The notes under the pieces: model-generated
Database searches by the model: none
Seen by the model: the letters and a program-made list of their open reading frames with translations, nothing else
Told to the model about the DNA's origin: nothing
From: Enemella evansiae
Lineage (GTDB): Bacteria; Actinomycetota; Actinomycetes; Propionibacteriales; Propionibacteriaceae
Length of the DNA stretch: 64,000 bases
Reading direction: 5' to 3'
Assembly (NCBI RefSeq): GCF_002250705.1
Contig: NZ_NMVP01000006.1
Coordinates: forward strand, 31,054-95,053
Translations under genes and position numbers: made by a program
Shown here: piece after piece, positions 26,335 to 36,455 of the stretch
Layout: each line of letters starts with the position of its first letter
Position numbering within the stretch: position 1 is the stretch's first letter

Positions 26335-26970
26335 ATGAGCCAGACTGCTACCCAGTCCTCCCAGCGCGGGGGACAGCGGGGCGAGCGTCGCGGCCGTGAC
26401 GACCGTCGTGGTGGCCAGCAGCGCGAAGAGAAGAGCATGTACCTGGAGCGCGTGGTCGAGATCAACCGCGTCGCCAAGGTCGTGAAGGGTGGTCGACGCT
26501 TCAGCTTCACCGCCCTGGTCGTCGTCGGTGACGGCGACGGCATGGTCGGTGTCGGCTACGGCAAGGCCAAGGAGGTGCCCGCGGCGATCGCCAAGGGTGT
26601 CGAGGAGGCCAAGAAGCACTTCTTCACCGTGCCGCGCATCCAGGGCACCATCCCGCACCCGGTCCAGGGTGAGAAGGCGGCCGGCGTGGTCATGCTGCGC
26701 CCGGCCTCCCCGGGTACCGGTGTGATCGCCGGCGGCGCCTGCCGTGCGGTGCTCGAGTGCGCCGGCATCCACGACGTGCTGGCCAAGTCCCTGGGCTCGG
26801 CCAACGCGATCAACGTGGTGCACGCCACCGTCGCGGCCCTGCAGATGCTCGAGCAGCCGGAGGAGGTGGCTCGGCGGCGCGGTCTGCCCGTCGAGGACGT
26901 CGCCCCCGCCGCCCTGCTGAACGCCGCCAAGGCCAAGAGCGACGACACCGCCGAGGGGGGTGCCAACTGA
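26335..26970 (+). CDS. rpsE: 30S ribosomal protein S5
   Basis: 211 residues. A Gln/Arg/Gly-rich N-terminal extension of about 35 residues precedes [23 protein letters not shown]. The core is intact ([16 protein letters not shown] near 160, read here as [16 protein letters not shown]). It acts in decoding accuracy and translocation helicase activity. An AAGGAGAAAG site precedes the ATG, and the stop overlaps the rpmD start. Confidence 0.98.
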   Translation: MSQTATQSSQRGGQRGERRGRDDRRGGQQREEKSMYLERVVEINRVAKVVKGGRRFSFTALVVVGDGDGMVGVGYGKAKEVPAAIAKGVEEAKKHFFTVPRIQGTIPHPVQGEKAAGVVMLRPASPGTGVIAGGACRAVLECAGIHDVLAKSLGSANAINVVHATVAALQMLEQPEEVARRRGLPVEDVAPAALLNAAKAKSDDTAEGGAN

Positions 26971-27152
26971 TGGCACGTCTCAAGGTGACCCAGATCCGTT
27001 CCGAGATCGGCTGCAAGCAGAACCAGCGCGAGACCCTGCGTACCATCGGTCTCAAGCGCATCGGTGACGTGGCCGTCAAGGAGGATCGTCCCGAGATCCG
27101 TGGGATGCTCACCACCGTGACCCACCTGATCAGCGTCGAGGAGGTCGACTGA
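26970..27152 (+). CDS. rpmD: 50S ribosomal protein L30
   Basis: 60 residues, [20 protein letters not shown], ending HLISVEEVD. Its ATG shares a base with the rpsE TGA (TGATG), and rplO starts one base after its stop, so the three genes are translationally coupled. Confidence 0.98.
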   Translation: MARLKVTQIRSEIGCKQNQRETLRTIGLKRIGDVAVKEDRPEIRGMLTTVTHLISVEEVD

Positions 27153-27153
27153 C

Positions 27154-27594
27154 ATGGCACTGAAGGTCCATCACCTTCGCCCGGCCCCGGGCGCCAAGAC
27201 CGCCAAGACCCGCGTGGGTCGTGGCGAGGCGTCCAAGGGCAAGACCGCCGGCCGTGGCACCAAGGGCACCGGCGCGCGCAAGAACACCCCCGAGAACTTC
27301 GAGGGTGGTCAGATGCCGCTGCACATGCGGCTGCCGAAGCTGCGTGGCTTCAAGAACCCGTTCCGCGTCGAGTACCAGACGGTCAACGTCTCGAAGATCG
27401 CCGACCTGTTCGCCGACGGCGGCAAGGTCGAGGTCGCTGACCTGGTCGCCAAGGGCGCGGTCCGCGCCGGCCACCCGGTCAAGGTGCTCGGCAACGGTGA
27501 GATCGGCGTCGCGGTCCAGGTGACCGCCGACAAGTTCTCGGCCAGCGCCAAGGAGAAGATCGAGAAGGCGGGCGGCTCGGCCACCGAGCTCTGA
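27154..27594 (+). CDS. rplO: 50S ribosomal protein L15
   Basis: 146 residues with [33 protein letters not shown] and the [20 protein letters not shown] motif. Late-assembly 50S protein. It is followed by a family-A repeat and a strong hairpin, so the spc transcript may end or be attenuated here before secY. Confidence 0.98.
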   Translation: MALKVHHLRPAPGAKTAKTRVGRGEASKGKTAGRGTKGTGARKNTPENFEGGQMPLHMRLPKLRGFKNPFRVEYQTVNVSKIADLFADGGKVEVADLVAKGAVRAGHPVKVLGNGEIGVAVQVTADKFSASAKEKIEKAGGSATEL

Positions 27595-27600
27595 GCCCGA

Positions 27601-27645
27601 CGTCGCGTTCCCTGAGCGAGCGAGGAACGAGCGAGTCGAAGGGTA
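27601..27645. repeat. Dispersed repeat family A, single copy
   Basis: CTGAGCGAGCGAGGAACGAG followed by CGAGTCGAAGGGTACGCC starts a few bases after the rplO stop. Confidence 0.75.
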
Positions 27646-27650
27646 CGCCA

Positions 27651-27685
27651 CAGGGGCGGCTCCGGTTCCACCGGGGCCGCCCCTG
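27651..27685 (+). terminator. Terminator-type hairpin after rplO
   Basis: CAGGGGCGGC-CCGG pairs with CCGG-GCCGCCCCTG around a 5-base loop with one mismatch. TTCAATTG follows. It separates rplO from the secY leader. Confidence 0.7.
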
Positions 27686-27716
27686 TTCAATTGCGGAGCC
27701 TCGCGAGCGGCCCCGG

Positions 27717-27790
27717 CGATCCATCGATCCCTGGGTGCACCCGTCGATTCCTGCAGCATGCACTGGATGGACCCAGGATTCGATGGATCG
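27717..27790. repeat. Long inverted repeat upstream of secY
   Basis: CGATCCATCGATCCCTGGGT (27717-27736) is complementary to 27771-27790 at 18 of 20 positions. GTGCA/TGCAC inside the 34-base loop adds a further short stem. It lies between the rplO terminator and the secY promoter. No gene is supported in 27595-28008. Confidence 0.75.
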
Positions 27791-27910
27791 CGGGTTTCCA
27801 ACGGGTCTTCGGGCCGCCGCGCAACGTGGCCCGCGACCGCGTCGTGCTCTCGATCGCCGTCATCGCGATCGACGGGGGCGCCGTGCTCGACCGCCGATCG
27901 GGGCGAACTT

Positions 27911-27940
27911 TTCAGATTCTGCGCCTCGGCTTGGTACGCT
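27911..27940 (+). promoter_or_regulatory. Putative secY promoter
   Basis: TACGCT (27935-27940) is the -10 candidate, with TTCAGA (27911-27916) upstream. GGTACGCTGCCACGGTTGCC here resembles the spc promoter region at 23119-23138. It gives a leader of about 65 nt before secY. Confidence 0.45.
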
Positions 27941-28008
27941 GCCACGGTTGCCGTCAGGCGATGTGTGCTTCGGCATGCCCCAGTTGTCCACCACAGGAAG
28001 AGGGCTCG

Positions 28009-29330
<1,322 letters not shown>

Positions 29331-29334
<4 letters not shown>

Positions 29335-29921
29335 GACTGTTGATCATGGGTCCCCCCGGGGCCGGCAAGGGCACGCAGGCCAAGGGCATCGCCGAGGCGT
29401 ACCAGATCCCCGCGGTCTCCACCGGTGACATCTTCCGGGCGATCTCCAAGGCCGACGCCGCCACCGCCTCCGAGCTGGCGCTGCAGGTCAAGGAGATCAT
29501 GACCTCCGGTGGTTACGTCTCCGACGAGATCACCAACCAGATCGTCGCCGAGCGGCTCGGCCAGGCCGATGCCGCCGAGGGCTTCCTGCTGGACGGCTAC
29601 CCGCGGACCGCCGGTCAGGTGGAGGCGCTCGACGCGATGCTCGCCGCCAACGGCCAGCGCCTCGACGGCGTCATCTCCCTGGAGGCGGACCAGGACGAGC
29701 TCGTCGCCCGGTTGCTGAAGCGCGCCGAGGTGGAGGGCCGCGCCGACGACAACGAGGAGACCATCCGCAAGCGCCAGCAGGTGTACGCCGAGCAGACCGC
29801 CGACCTGCTGCGGATCTACTCCGATCGCGGACTGCTGGTGGCCGTCGACGGCCTGGGGGAGATCGACGAGGTCTCCGACCGGATCACCGACGCCCTGGAC
29901 ACGCACCTGAACCGCGAGTGA
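29331..29921 (+). CDS. adk: Adenylate kinase, short form
   Basis: 196 residues. P-loop [10 protein letters not shown] (7-16), then STGDIFRA and FLLDGYPRT. The lid is the short loop typical of actinobacteria, without zinc cysteines: after [19 protein letters not shown] the chain runs straight on. It balances AMP, ADP and ATP. The TTG start overlaps the secY stop (TTGA), and its stop overlaps the map start. Confidence 0.98.
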
Positions 29922-30763
29922 TCTTCTCCCGGCCGGGGGTCGAGCTGAAGACCCCCGAACAGCTCAAGCTGATGCGCCGGGCGGGTCTGGTGGTGGCCCG
30001 GGCGCTGTCCGCCACGGTCTCCGAGGTGCGCCCGGGCATCACCACCGGTGAACTGGACGCGATCGCCGCCGAGGTGATCGCCTCCGCCGGTGCCACCCCG
30101 TCCTTCCTCGACTATGGCGCGGGCGCCGACGGCTCGGGCGGCTTTCCCGGCGTGGTCTGCCTGTCGGTGAACGAGGAGATCGTGCACGGCATCCCCGGCC
30201 AGCGGGTGCTCGCCGAGGGTGATCTCATCTCCATCGACTGCGGTGCGATCGTCGACGGCTGGCACGGCGACTCGGCGCGTACCGTCGCGGTCGGTGAGAC
30301 CTCCGCCGAGTACGCCCGGTTGAGCGAGGTGACCCGCGGGGCGCTCTGGCACGGGATCGCCGCCGCCCGGCTGGGTGGCCGCGTCTCCGACATCTCCGCG
30401 GCCATCGAGGACTTCATCGACGAACAGCCGGAGCAGTACGGCATCGTCGCCGAATACGTCGGCCACGGCATCGGCTCGGCCATGCACCAGCCGCCGGACG
30501 TGCCGAACTATCGGCACCACGGCCGCAGCCAGCGGATCGTGCCCGGGTTGGCGCTCGCGGTGGAACCGATGCTCACCCTCGGCAGCCCCGACAACGACAC
30601 CCTCGCCGACGAGTGGACCGTGGTCACCCGCGACCGCAGCGTCGCCGCGCACTGGGAGCACACCATCACCGTCACCAAGGACGGCCTGTGGGTGCTGACC
30701 GCCGAGGACGGCGGCGAGTCGATGCTCGCCGAACTCGGCGTCCCCTTCGGGCCCCTTTTCTGA
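29918..30763 (+). CDS. map: Methionine aminopeptidase, type I
   Basis: 281 residues. Removes the N-terminal Met from nascent proteins. Metal ligands are recognisable: the Asp pair in [18 protein letters not shown], the His in [14 protein letters not shown], the Glu in AVEPMLTLG and a last Glu in [20 protein letters not shown] holds the substrate-site His. The GTG start overlaps adk. In many bacteria infA follows map; here a 10-kb accessory block intervenes. Confidence 0.97.
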   Translation: MIFSRPGVELKTPEQLKLMRRAGLVVARALSATVSEVRPGITTGELDAIAAEVIASAGATPSFLDYGAGADGSGGFPGVVCLSVNEEIVHGIPGQRVLAEGDLISIDCGAIVDGWHGDSARTVAVGETSAEYARLSEVTRGALWHGIAAARLGGRVSDISAAIEDFIDEQPEQYGIVAEYVGHGIGSAMHQPPDVPNYRHHGRSQRIVPGLALAVEPMLTLGSPDNDTLADEWTVVTRDRSVAAHWEHTITVTKDGLWVLTAEDGGESMLAELGVPFGPLF

Positions 30764-30794
30764 AGTCGGCTCGCGCGGCGGCGCTGGAGCCCCG

Positions 30795-30905
30795 GCGTTC
30801 GCCGACGTCGGCTGAGCGAGCGCCAGCGAGTCGAAGCCACGTGGCCCTCAGGCGGTGGATGGCTTCGTCTCGCTCGTTCCTCGCTCGCTCAGCCGGCGTG
30901 GGGTG
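30795..30905. repeat. Dispersed repeat family A, two copies in opposite orientation
   Basis: GCTGAGCGAGCGCCAGCGAG (about 30810) and its inverted counterpart CTCGTTCCTCGCTCGCTCAG (about 30875) face each other after map, so together they could form a long hairpin. Confidence 0.7.
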
Positions 30906-31000
30906 GAGCTCCAAGGGCTCTACTGGGTGAGGACTGGGGAGTTCCCCGGGGTGCGGCGTACGCCCGATGTGCCGCATTGCGCTTGCGCGACGGGCGAAGC

Positions 31001-31028
31001 GAAACCGTTATACAAGTTCCATTGACCC
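31001..31028 (+). promoter_or_regulatory. Conserved element upstream of the first binding-protein gene
   Basis: AACCGTTATACAA followed by CCATTGACC. The same element (AACCGTTATGCAA, CCATTGACG) lies at 32399-32425 upstream of the second binding protein, and little else upstream is conserved. It is a candidate promoter and/or operator. The rest of 30764-31097 holds only repeats and the leader. Confidence 0.5.
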
Positions 31029-31097
31029 CGGTGACGGTGGACGCTTCGATTCTCAGAAGACCGCTCAACGGTGAGCGGGCCGACCGGGGAGGTCACC

Positions 31098-32306
31098 ATG
31101 AAGACATCGATCGGTGCCGTGCTGCGCAGGCTGTGGGTGATTCCGGCGGTCACCGCGGTGCTCGCTGTCAGCGCCTGCGGAGGCGGAAGCCTGGGAGCCA
31201 GTACCGGCGGCGGGGGAGGTGCCGCGTCGGGGCCGGTGAAGATCGGGCTGTCGGTGCCGAAGTCGGGGGTGTACGCCTCCCTGGGTCGGGACATGGAGCA
31301 GGGTTTCAAGCTCTATCTGAACCAGAAGGGCAACAAGCTCGGTGGCAAGGACATCACCCTGGTCGAGACCGATGAGGGTTCTGGTCCGCAGACCGGCGTA
31401 CCCGCGACGGAGAAGCTGATCACCCAGGACCAGGTCTCCGCGGTCGCCGGGATCGTGAACTCCGCGACCGCGGCGGGGTTGAAGAAGACCTTCGTCGAAT
31501 CCAAGGTGCCGCTGGTGGTCACCAACGCCGGCTCGGACGGGCTGACCACGCCGCCCTCGGACTACATCTGGCGCTCCAGCTTCACCAACGCCGACACCGC
31601 CCGCGCCTACGGCAAGCGGGCCAAGGAGCAGCTCGGCGACGGGTCGGTCTATCTGCTCGCCGCCGACTATGCGGCCGGCAAGGAGCACCTCGAGGGCTTC
31701 AAGAAGGAGTTCACCGCGGTCGGTGGCAAGATCGCCGGCGAGGAGTACACCCCGTTCGGCACCACCACCGACTGGCAGCCCTACCTGAACAAGGTCCGCA
31801 CCTCCGGTGCCAAGGCGATCTTCGTCTTCTACGCCGGCGCCGAGGCGGTCAATTTCGTCAAGCAGTACAAGCAATTCCTGGCCAATGACGGGATCGCGCT
31901 CTACAGCTCCGGTGACCTCACCGAGGGGTCGGTGCTCGATGCCCAGGGTGCCGCCGCCGACGGGCTGGAGACCTCGCTGCACTACTCCGACCAGATCGAC
32001 AGCCCGCGCAACAAGGAGTTCGTGCAGGCGTACAAGGACGCCTATGGCGGTGCCTCACCGACCTCCTACTCGGTGCAGGCCTACGATGCCGCGGCGGTGT
32101 TGGACAAGGCGCTCGCGGTCGCCGACGGCACCTCGGGCGAGGCGATCGGCAAGGCACTCGGTCAGGTCGGCGACATCGACAGCCCCCGCGGCACCTGGAA
32201 GTTCAACGCCAACCACGATCCCGACCAGACCTACTACCTGCGCAAGGTCGTGATGAAGGACGGGAAGTACGTCAACTCCGTCACCGGCAGCGTGAAGCTG
32301 AGCTGA
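31098..32306 (+). CDS. Branched-chain amino acid-type ABC transporter substrate-binding lipoprotein (copy 1)
   Basis: 402 residues. A lipoprotein signal ends at the lipobox LAVSAC (about residue 29-34) and a Gly/Ser linker leads into a type-1 periplasmic-binding domain (VKIGLSVPKSGVYASLGRDMEQGFKLYLNQKGNKL). It would deliver a Leu/Ile/Val-type ligand or other amide to the permease encoded downstream. The ATG at 31098 follows GGGGAGG. It is the same length as the next gene and shares a 195-nt identical block with it. The ligand is not determined. Confidence 0.93.
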   Translation: MKTSIGAVLRRLWVIPAVTAVLAVSACGGGSLGASTGGGGGAASGPVKIGLSVPKSGVYASLGRDMEQGFKLYLNQKGNKLGGKDITLVETDEGSGPQTGVPATEKLITQDQVSAVAGIVNSATAAGLKKTFVESKVPLVVTNAGSDGLTTPPSDYIWRSSFTNADTARAYGKRAKEQLGDGSVYLLAADYAAGKEHLEGFKKEFTAVGGKIAGEEYTPFGTTTDWQPYLNKVRTSGAKAIFVFYAGAEAVNFVKQYKQFLANDGIALYSSGDLTEGSVLDAQGAAADGLETSLHYSDQIDSPRNKEFVQAYKDAYGGASPTSYSVQAYDAAAVLDKALAVADGTSGEAIGKALGQVGDIDSPRGTWKFNANHDPDQTYYLRKVVMKDGKYVNSVTGSVKLS

Positions 32307-32317
32307 GTGGGGAGGGA

Positions 32318-32385
32318 TGCTCATCTCGACACGCGAGCCATTGCTCCGCTCCGCTGCGCATGGCTCGCTACTCGATGGGCGTCAG
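32318..32385. repeat. Dispersed repeat family B, single copy
   Basis: TCATCTCGACACGCGAGCCA to GCTACTCGATGGGCGTCAG, between the two substrate-binding-protein genes. The left part and right part are inverted relative to each other (CGAGCCAttgc/gcATGGCTCG). Confidence 0.7.
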
Positions 32386-32398
32386 AACCGCGGAACAA

Positions 32399-32425
32399 GA
32401 ACCGTTATGCAACGCCCATTGACGC
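32399..32425 (+). promoter_or_regulatory. Conserved element upstream of the second binding-protein gene
   Basis: AACCGTTATGCAA then CCATTGACG, matching the element upstream of copy 1. It suggests that copy 2 and the permease genes have their own promoter with the same control. Confidence 0.5.
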
Positions 32426-32501
32426 CCGCTGAGTCACGACGATTCACTCAGTGGAGATGTCGCTCAAGGGTGAGCGGCCGGGACCGGGGAGATGTAGCAA
32501 C

Positions 32502-33710
32502 ATGAGTGCATCCAGGATGGCTTCGCTGCGCCGCAGGGCGTGGGTGATTCCGGTGCTGTCGGCCGTGCTGGCCCTCAGCGCCTGTGGCGGGGGAAGCCTC
32601 GGCGGCAGCGGCGGCGGGGGAGGTGCCGCGTCGGGGCCGGTGAAGATCGGGCTGTCGGTGCCGAAGTCGGGGGTGTACGCCTCCCTGGGTCGGGACATGG
32701 AGCAGGGTTTCAAGCTCTATCTGAACCAGAAGGGCAACAAGCTCGGTGGCAAGGACATCACCCTGGTCGAGACCGATGAGGGTTCTGGTCCGCAGACCGG
32801 CGTACCCGCCACCGAGAAGCTGATCACCCAGGACCAGGTCTCCGCGGTCGCCGGCATCGTCAACTCGGCCACCGCGGCGGGGTTGAAGAAGACCTTCGTC
32901 GAATCCAAGGTGCCGCTGGTCGTCGCGAACGCCGGGGCCGATGGGCTGACCACCCCGCCCTCGGACTACATCTGGCGGACCAGCTTCAAGAACAGCGATC
33001 CGGGCCGGGCGTACGGGAAGAAGGTGAAGGAGGAACTGGGTGACGGGTCGGTCTATCTGCTCGGCGCCGACTACGCCTCCGGCAAGGAGCACCTGGCCGG
33101 ATTCAAGGAATCCTTCACCGCGGCGGGCGGGCAGATCGTCGGTGAGGACTACACGCCGTTCGGCACCACCACCGACTGGCAGCCCTATCTGAACAAGGTC
33201 CGCACCTCCGGGGCGAAGGCGGTGTTCGTCTTCTACGCCGGTGCCGAGGCGGTCAATTTCGTCAAGCAGTACAAGCAATTCCTGGCTGGTGACGGCATCC
33301 AGCTGCTCAGCTTCGGTGACCTCACCGAGGGCACCGCACTGGAGGCCGAGGGGGCGGCCGCGGACGGTCTGAAGACCGTGCTGCACTACTCCGACCAGCT
33401 GGACAACCCCGCCAACCAGGCCTTCGTGAAGGCGTACGCCGACGCCTATGGCGGGGCCACCCCGACGGCGTTCTCGGTGCAGGCCTACGATGCCGCCGCC
33501 GTGCTGGACAAGGCACTGGCCGCCGCCGACGGCACCTCGGGCGAGGCGATCGGCAAGGCGCTCGGCACCGTCAGCCAGGTCGACAGCCCGCGCGGAACCT
33601 GGAAGTTCACCGCCAACCACGACCCGGACCAGACGTTCTACGAGCGGCAGGTGGTCACCAGGAACGGCAAGTTCGTGAACACCGTCCTCGGCACCGTGTC
33701 AGCGAGTTGA
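32502..33710 (+). CDS. Branched-chain amino acid-type ABC transporter substrate-binding lipoprotein (copy 2)
   Basis: 402 residues, a paralogue of the preceding gene. The lipobox is LALSAC and the linker is shorter (GGSGGGGG). Residues corresponding to nt 32614-32809 are identical in DNA to copy 1, while later segments have diverged; for example DDGIALYSSGD of copy 1 becomes GDGIQLLSFGD. Ligand preference may therefore differ. The ATG at 32502 follows GGGGAGATG. It lies four bases before livH, so it is in the transporter operon. Confidence 0.93.
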   Translation: MSASRMASLRRRAWVIPVLSAVLALSACGGGSLGGSGGGGGAASGPVKIGLSVPKSGVYASLGRDMEQGFKLYLNQKGNKLGGKDITLVETDEGSGPQTGVPATEKLITQDQVSAVAGIVNSATAAGLKKTFVESKVPLVVANAGADGLTTPPSDYIWRTSFKNSDPGRAYGKKVKEELGDGSVYLLGADYASGKEHLAGFKESFTAAGGQIVGEDYTPFGTTTDWQPYLNKVRTSGAKAVFVFYAGAEAVNFVKQYKQFLAGDGIQLLSFGDLTEGTALEAEGAAADGLKTVLHYSDQLDNPANQAFVKAYADAYGGATPTAFSVQAYDAAAVLDKALAAADGTSGEAIGKALGTVSQVDSPRGTWKFTANHDPDQTFYERQVVTRNGKFVNTVLGTVSAS

Positions 33711-33714
33711 GCCG

Positions 33715-34596
33715 ATGGAACTCTTCTCCGCCTATGCCGTCACCGCGGTGAACGGCCTCGCCCTCGGGGCGGTGCTGTTCATCGTGGCCATCGGCCTCTC
33801 CCTGGTCTTCGGCACGATGGACGTGCTCAACCTGGCGCACGGGTCGGTGTCGTTGATCGGCGCCTATGTCGGGGTCGCCCTGCTCGGCGGCGGCGCCTCC
33901 AGTGCGATGTCGCTGGTGGCGGTGCTGGTGGCCGCGGTGATCGGCCTGCTGGCCGGCATCCTGCTCGCCGTGCTCACCCAGTCGGTGACCAACCATCTGC
34001 GCCAGGCGATGCTCACCCTGGGTGTCGCGATGATCGTCGCCGACCTGCTGCTGATCGTCTTCGGTGCCGACGTGAAATCGGTACCGCCGCCGCCCTTCCT
34101 GAGCGGCGAGGTGCCGGTGTTCGGCGCCCCGTACCCGATCTATCGGTTGGTGATGATCGCGATCGGTCTGGTCGTCGGGATCGGGCTCTGGCTGATCCTG
34201 GAGAAGACCCGGATCGGTGCGGTGGTCCGCGCCACCGTGGCCGACCGGGCGATGGTCGAGGCCACCGGGATCCGCACCCGGCTGGTGCTGGCCGGGATCT
34301 TCGGCGGCGGCGCCGCGCTGGCCGCCGTCGGCGGTCTGATCGCGGCCCCGTTGCTCGGTGCCCAGCCCGGCAACGACGACCTGGTGCTGCTCTACGCGCT
34401 GGTGATCGTCGTCATCGGCGGTCTCGGCTCCTTCAAGGGCGCCGCGGTCGGTGCGCTGCTGGTCGGCCAGGTGCAGACCGTCGGCGTCTCGGTGCTGGCC
34501 AGCTACGCGAGCTTCCTGATGTTCGCGGTGATGGCCCTGGTGCTGCTGCTCAAGCCGGCCGGGCTGCTGCCCGCCCGACATGGGGGAGGGCACTGA
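33715..34596 (+). CDS. livH: Branched-chain amino acid-type ABC transporter permease LivH
   Basis: 293 residues, about eight membrane helices. The LivH pattern is clear: ALGAVLFIVAIGLSLVFGTMDVLNLAHGSVSLIGAYVG at the N-terminus (read as two parts), an EAA-like loop GIRTRLVLAGIFGGGAALAAVGG, and ending LKPAGLLPARHGGG. Inner-membrane partner of LivM. It overlaps livM by one base. Confidence 0.93.
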   Translation: MELFSAYAVTAVNGLALGAVLFIVAIGLSLVFGTMDVLNLAHGSVSLIGAYVGVALLGGGASSAMSLVAVLVAAVIGLLAGILLAVLTQSVTNHLRQAMLTLGVAMIVADLLLIVFGADVKSVPPPPFLSGEVPVFGAPYPIYRLVMIAIGLVVGIGLWLILEKTRIGAVVRATVADRAMVEATGIRTRLVLAGIFGGGAALAAVGGLIAAPLLGAQPGNDDLVLLYALVIVVIGGLGSFKGAAVGALLVGQVQTVGVSVLASYASFLMFAVMALVLLLKPAGLLPARHGGGH

Positions 34597-35654
34597 TGTC
34601 GACCGTCACCCGCCCCGGTGATTCCGCCCCCGCGTCGTCTCCGACCACCACGGCACCGAAACCCCGGCGGCCGCGCTGGCTGGCGCTCCCGCTGATCGTC
34701 GTCGGCATCCTGCTGCTGGTCTCGGTGCCGTTCTGGGTGGCGCCCTATCCGGTGCTGCTGCTGTCGCGGATCCTGTCCTTCGCGCTGCTGGTGATCAGCG
34801 TCGACCTGCTCACCGGTTACACCGGGCTGCCGACGCTCGGCCAGGTCGCCTACTTCGGTGCGGGCGCCTACACCGCGGGGCTCGTCGGGATCCACCTGTC
34901 CACGAACGCTTTCCTGCAACTGCTGCTCGGCACCCTGGTCGCCGCCGCGCTCGCCCTGGTCACCGGCGCCGTCGCGGTCCGCACCAACGGATTCGTCTTC
35001 TTGATGGTCACCCTGGCGATCACCGAGCTGGCCAACCGGCAGGCCGATTCGATGACCGCGGTGACCGGCGGCTCCAACGGCCTGTCCGGGATCCCGGCGG
35101 TCACCCTGACCCCCGGCGGCGAACCGCTGCGGCTGGCCGGACTGGTCTACTTCTGGGTGCTGTTCGTCTTCCTGATCGGCCTGGCGCTGGCCATCGTGCT
35201 GGTCCGTTCCCCGCTCGGCCGCTCGATGCGCGGGGTCCGCGATGCCGAATCCCGGCTGCACGCGCTCGGCCAGCGCAGCTACCCGGTGAAGCTGATGGCG
35301 TACACCTTCGCCGGTGCGATCGCCGGCATGGCCGGTACCGCCTGGACCGCACAGGCCCGCTTCTTCTCCCCCGGGGACATGGCCTTCTCGCTCGCCGCGA
35401 TCGCGCTGCTCTCGGTGGTGCTCGGCGGCGCCGGCACCCTGTGGGGCCCGATCCTGGCGGCGGCGATCGTGATCTTCATCCGCGACTACGTCGGCGCGAT
35501 GGTGAACGGGCACGGCGCCACCATCCTCGGCCTGCTGTTCGTGGTCGCGGTGTTCGCACTGCCGCGCGGCATCGCCGGATTGGTACGCCGACGGCGCGGG
35601 CCGACGCTCGCCGTGGCCGGTGAGGGAGACGCCGGCGTGGAAGGGGCCAAGTGA
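34596..35654 (+). CDS. livM: Branched-chain amino acid-type ABC transporter permease LivM
   Basis: 352 residues. A Pro/Thr-rich cytosolic start (about 1-30) precedes roughly ten helices. LivM motifs include DLLTGYTGLPTLGQVAYFGAGAYTAG and GSNGLSGIP. GRSMRGVRDAESRLHALG is the cytoplasmic coupling loop that contacts the ATPases. The stop is overlapped by livG. Confidence 0.93.
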   Translation: MSTVTRPGDSAPASSPTTTAPKPRRPRWLALPLIVVGILLLVSVPFWVAPYPVLLLSRILSFALLVISVDLLTGYTGLPTLGQVAYFGAGAYTAGLVGIHLSTNAFLQLLLGTLVAAALALVTGAVAVRTNGFVFLMVTLAITELANRQADSMTAVTGGSNGLSGIPAVTLTPGGEPLRLAGLVYFWVLFVFLIGLALAIVLVRSPLGRSMRGVRDAESRLHALGQRSYPVKLMAYTFAGAIAGMAGTAWTAQARFFSPGDMAFSLAAIALLSVVLGGAGTLWGPILAAAIVIFIRDYVGAMVNGHGATILGLLFVVAVFALPRGIAGLVRRRRGPTLAVAGEGDAGVEGAK

Positions 35655-36424
35655 TGGGCGAGACACTGCTCGAGCTGAACGGGGTGAGCCGGCACTACGG
35701 GTCGTTGAAGGCCGTCGATGACGTCAGCTTCACCGTCGAGCGCGGCGCCCGGCACGCCCTGATCGGGCCGAACGGCGCCGGCAAATCGACGCTGTTCTCG
35801 GTGATCGGCGGCGCCACCCCGGCCAGTGCCGGCACCATCGGCTTCGCCGGCCGCGACATCACCGGCCTCGACGAACCGGCCCGCGCCAGGGCCGGGCTGG
35901 TGCGCACCTTCCAGCACTCCAGCCTGTTCCTTGGCATCAGCGTGCTGGACAACGTGGTGCTCGCGGTCGAGGGCGTCGAGGGCAGCCCGAAGCGGTTCTT
36001 CCCGGTACCCGGGCGGGACGGGCGGATCAGGGAGCTGGCGGCCGAGCAATTGGCCGCGGTCGGACTGTCCGGGCGGGAGGAGCTGATCTGCGGCACCCTC
36101 TCGCACGGTGAGCGCCGCCAGCTCGAGGTGGCGATGGTGCTGGCCTGCGAGCCGACCATGGTGCTCTTCGACGAACCGGCCGCGGGCATGTCGGCGGCCG
36201 AGACGAAACGGTTCATGGAGCTGATCGAGGGGCTGCCGGAGTCCGTCACGGTGCTCATCGTCGAACACGATCTGGAAGTGGTGTTCCGGCTCGCACGGAC
36301 CGTCAGCGTGCTGGCCGCCGGCCGGTTGATCGCCCACGGCAGCCCCGCCGAGATCCGCGACAACGACGAGGTCAAGGTGGCGTACCTGGGTGAATCCGAG
36401 GGTGCCGAACCGCTCTTCTACTGA
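35654..36424 (+). CDS. livG: ABC transporter ATP-binding protein LivG
   Basis: 256 residues. Walker A GPNGAGKST (about 38-46), an LSHGERRQLEVAM signature (CGTLSHGERRQ) and Walker B MVLFDEPAAGMS. The LivG-type insertion (ARARAGLVRTFQHSSLF) is present. The ATG at 35654 shares its first base with the livM TGA; a GTG one codon earlier is possible. Confidence 0.93.
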   Translation: MGETLLELNGVSRHYGSLKAVDDVSFTVERGARHALIGPNGAGKSTLFSVIGGATPASAGTIGFAGRDITGLDEPARARAGLVRTFQHSSLFLGISVLDNVVLAVEGVEGSPKRFFPVPGRDGRIRELAAEQLAAVGLSGREELICGTLSHGERRQLEVAMVLACEPTMVLFDEPAAGMSAAETKRFMELIEGLPESVTVLIVEHDLEVVFRLARTVSVLAAGRLIAHGSPAEIRDNDEVKVAYLGESEGAEPLFY

Positions 36425-36455
36425 TGCTTTTTCTTTCCTGGAAGGGGACGCGCCG

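Noticed and set aside
23811..26543. 910-codon minus-strand open frame opposite the spc operon
   Set aside because: It overlaps seven certain ribosomal genes in antisense and is Arg/His-rich with no family resemblance.
27691..28008. N-terminal extension of SecY by about 106 residues
   Set aside because: The extra residues come from the inverted repeat and promoter region and do not resemble any SecY. The GTG at 28009 has a good ribosome-binding site.
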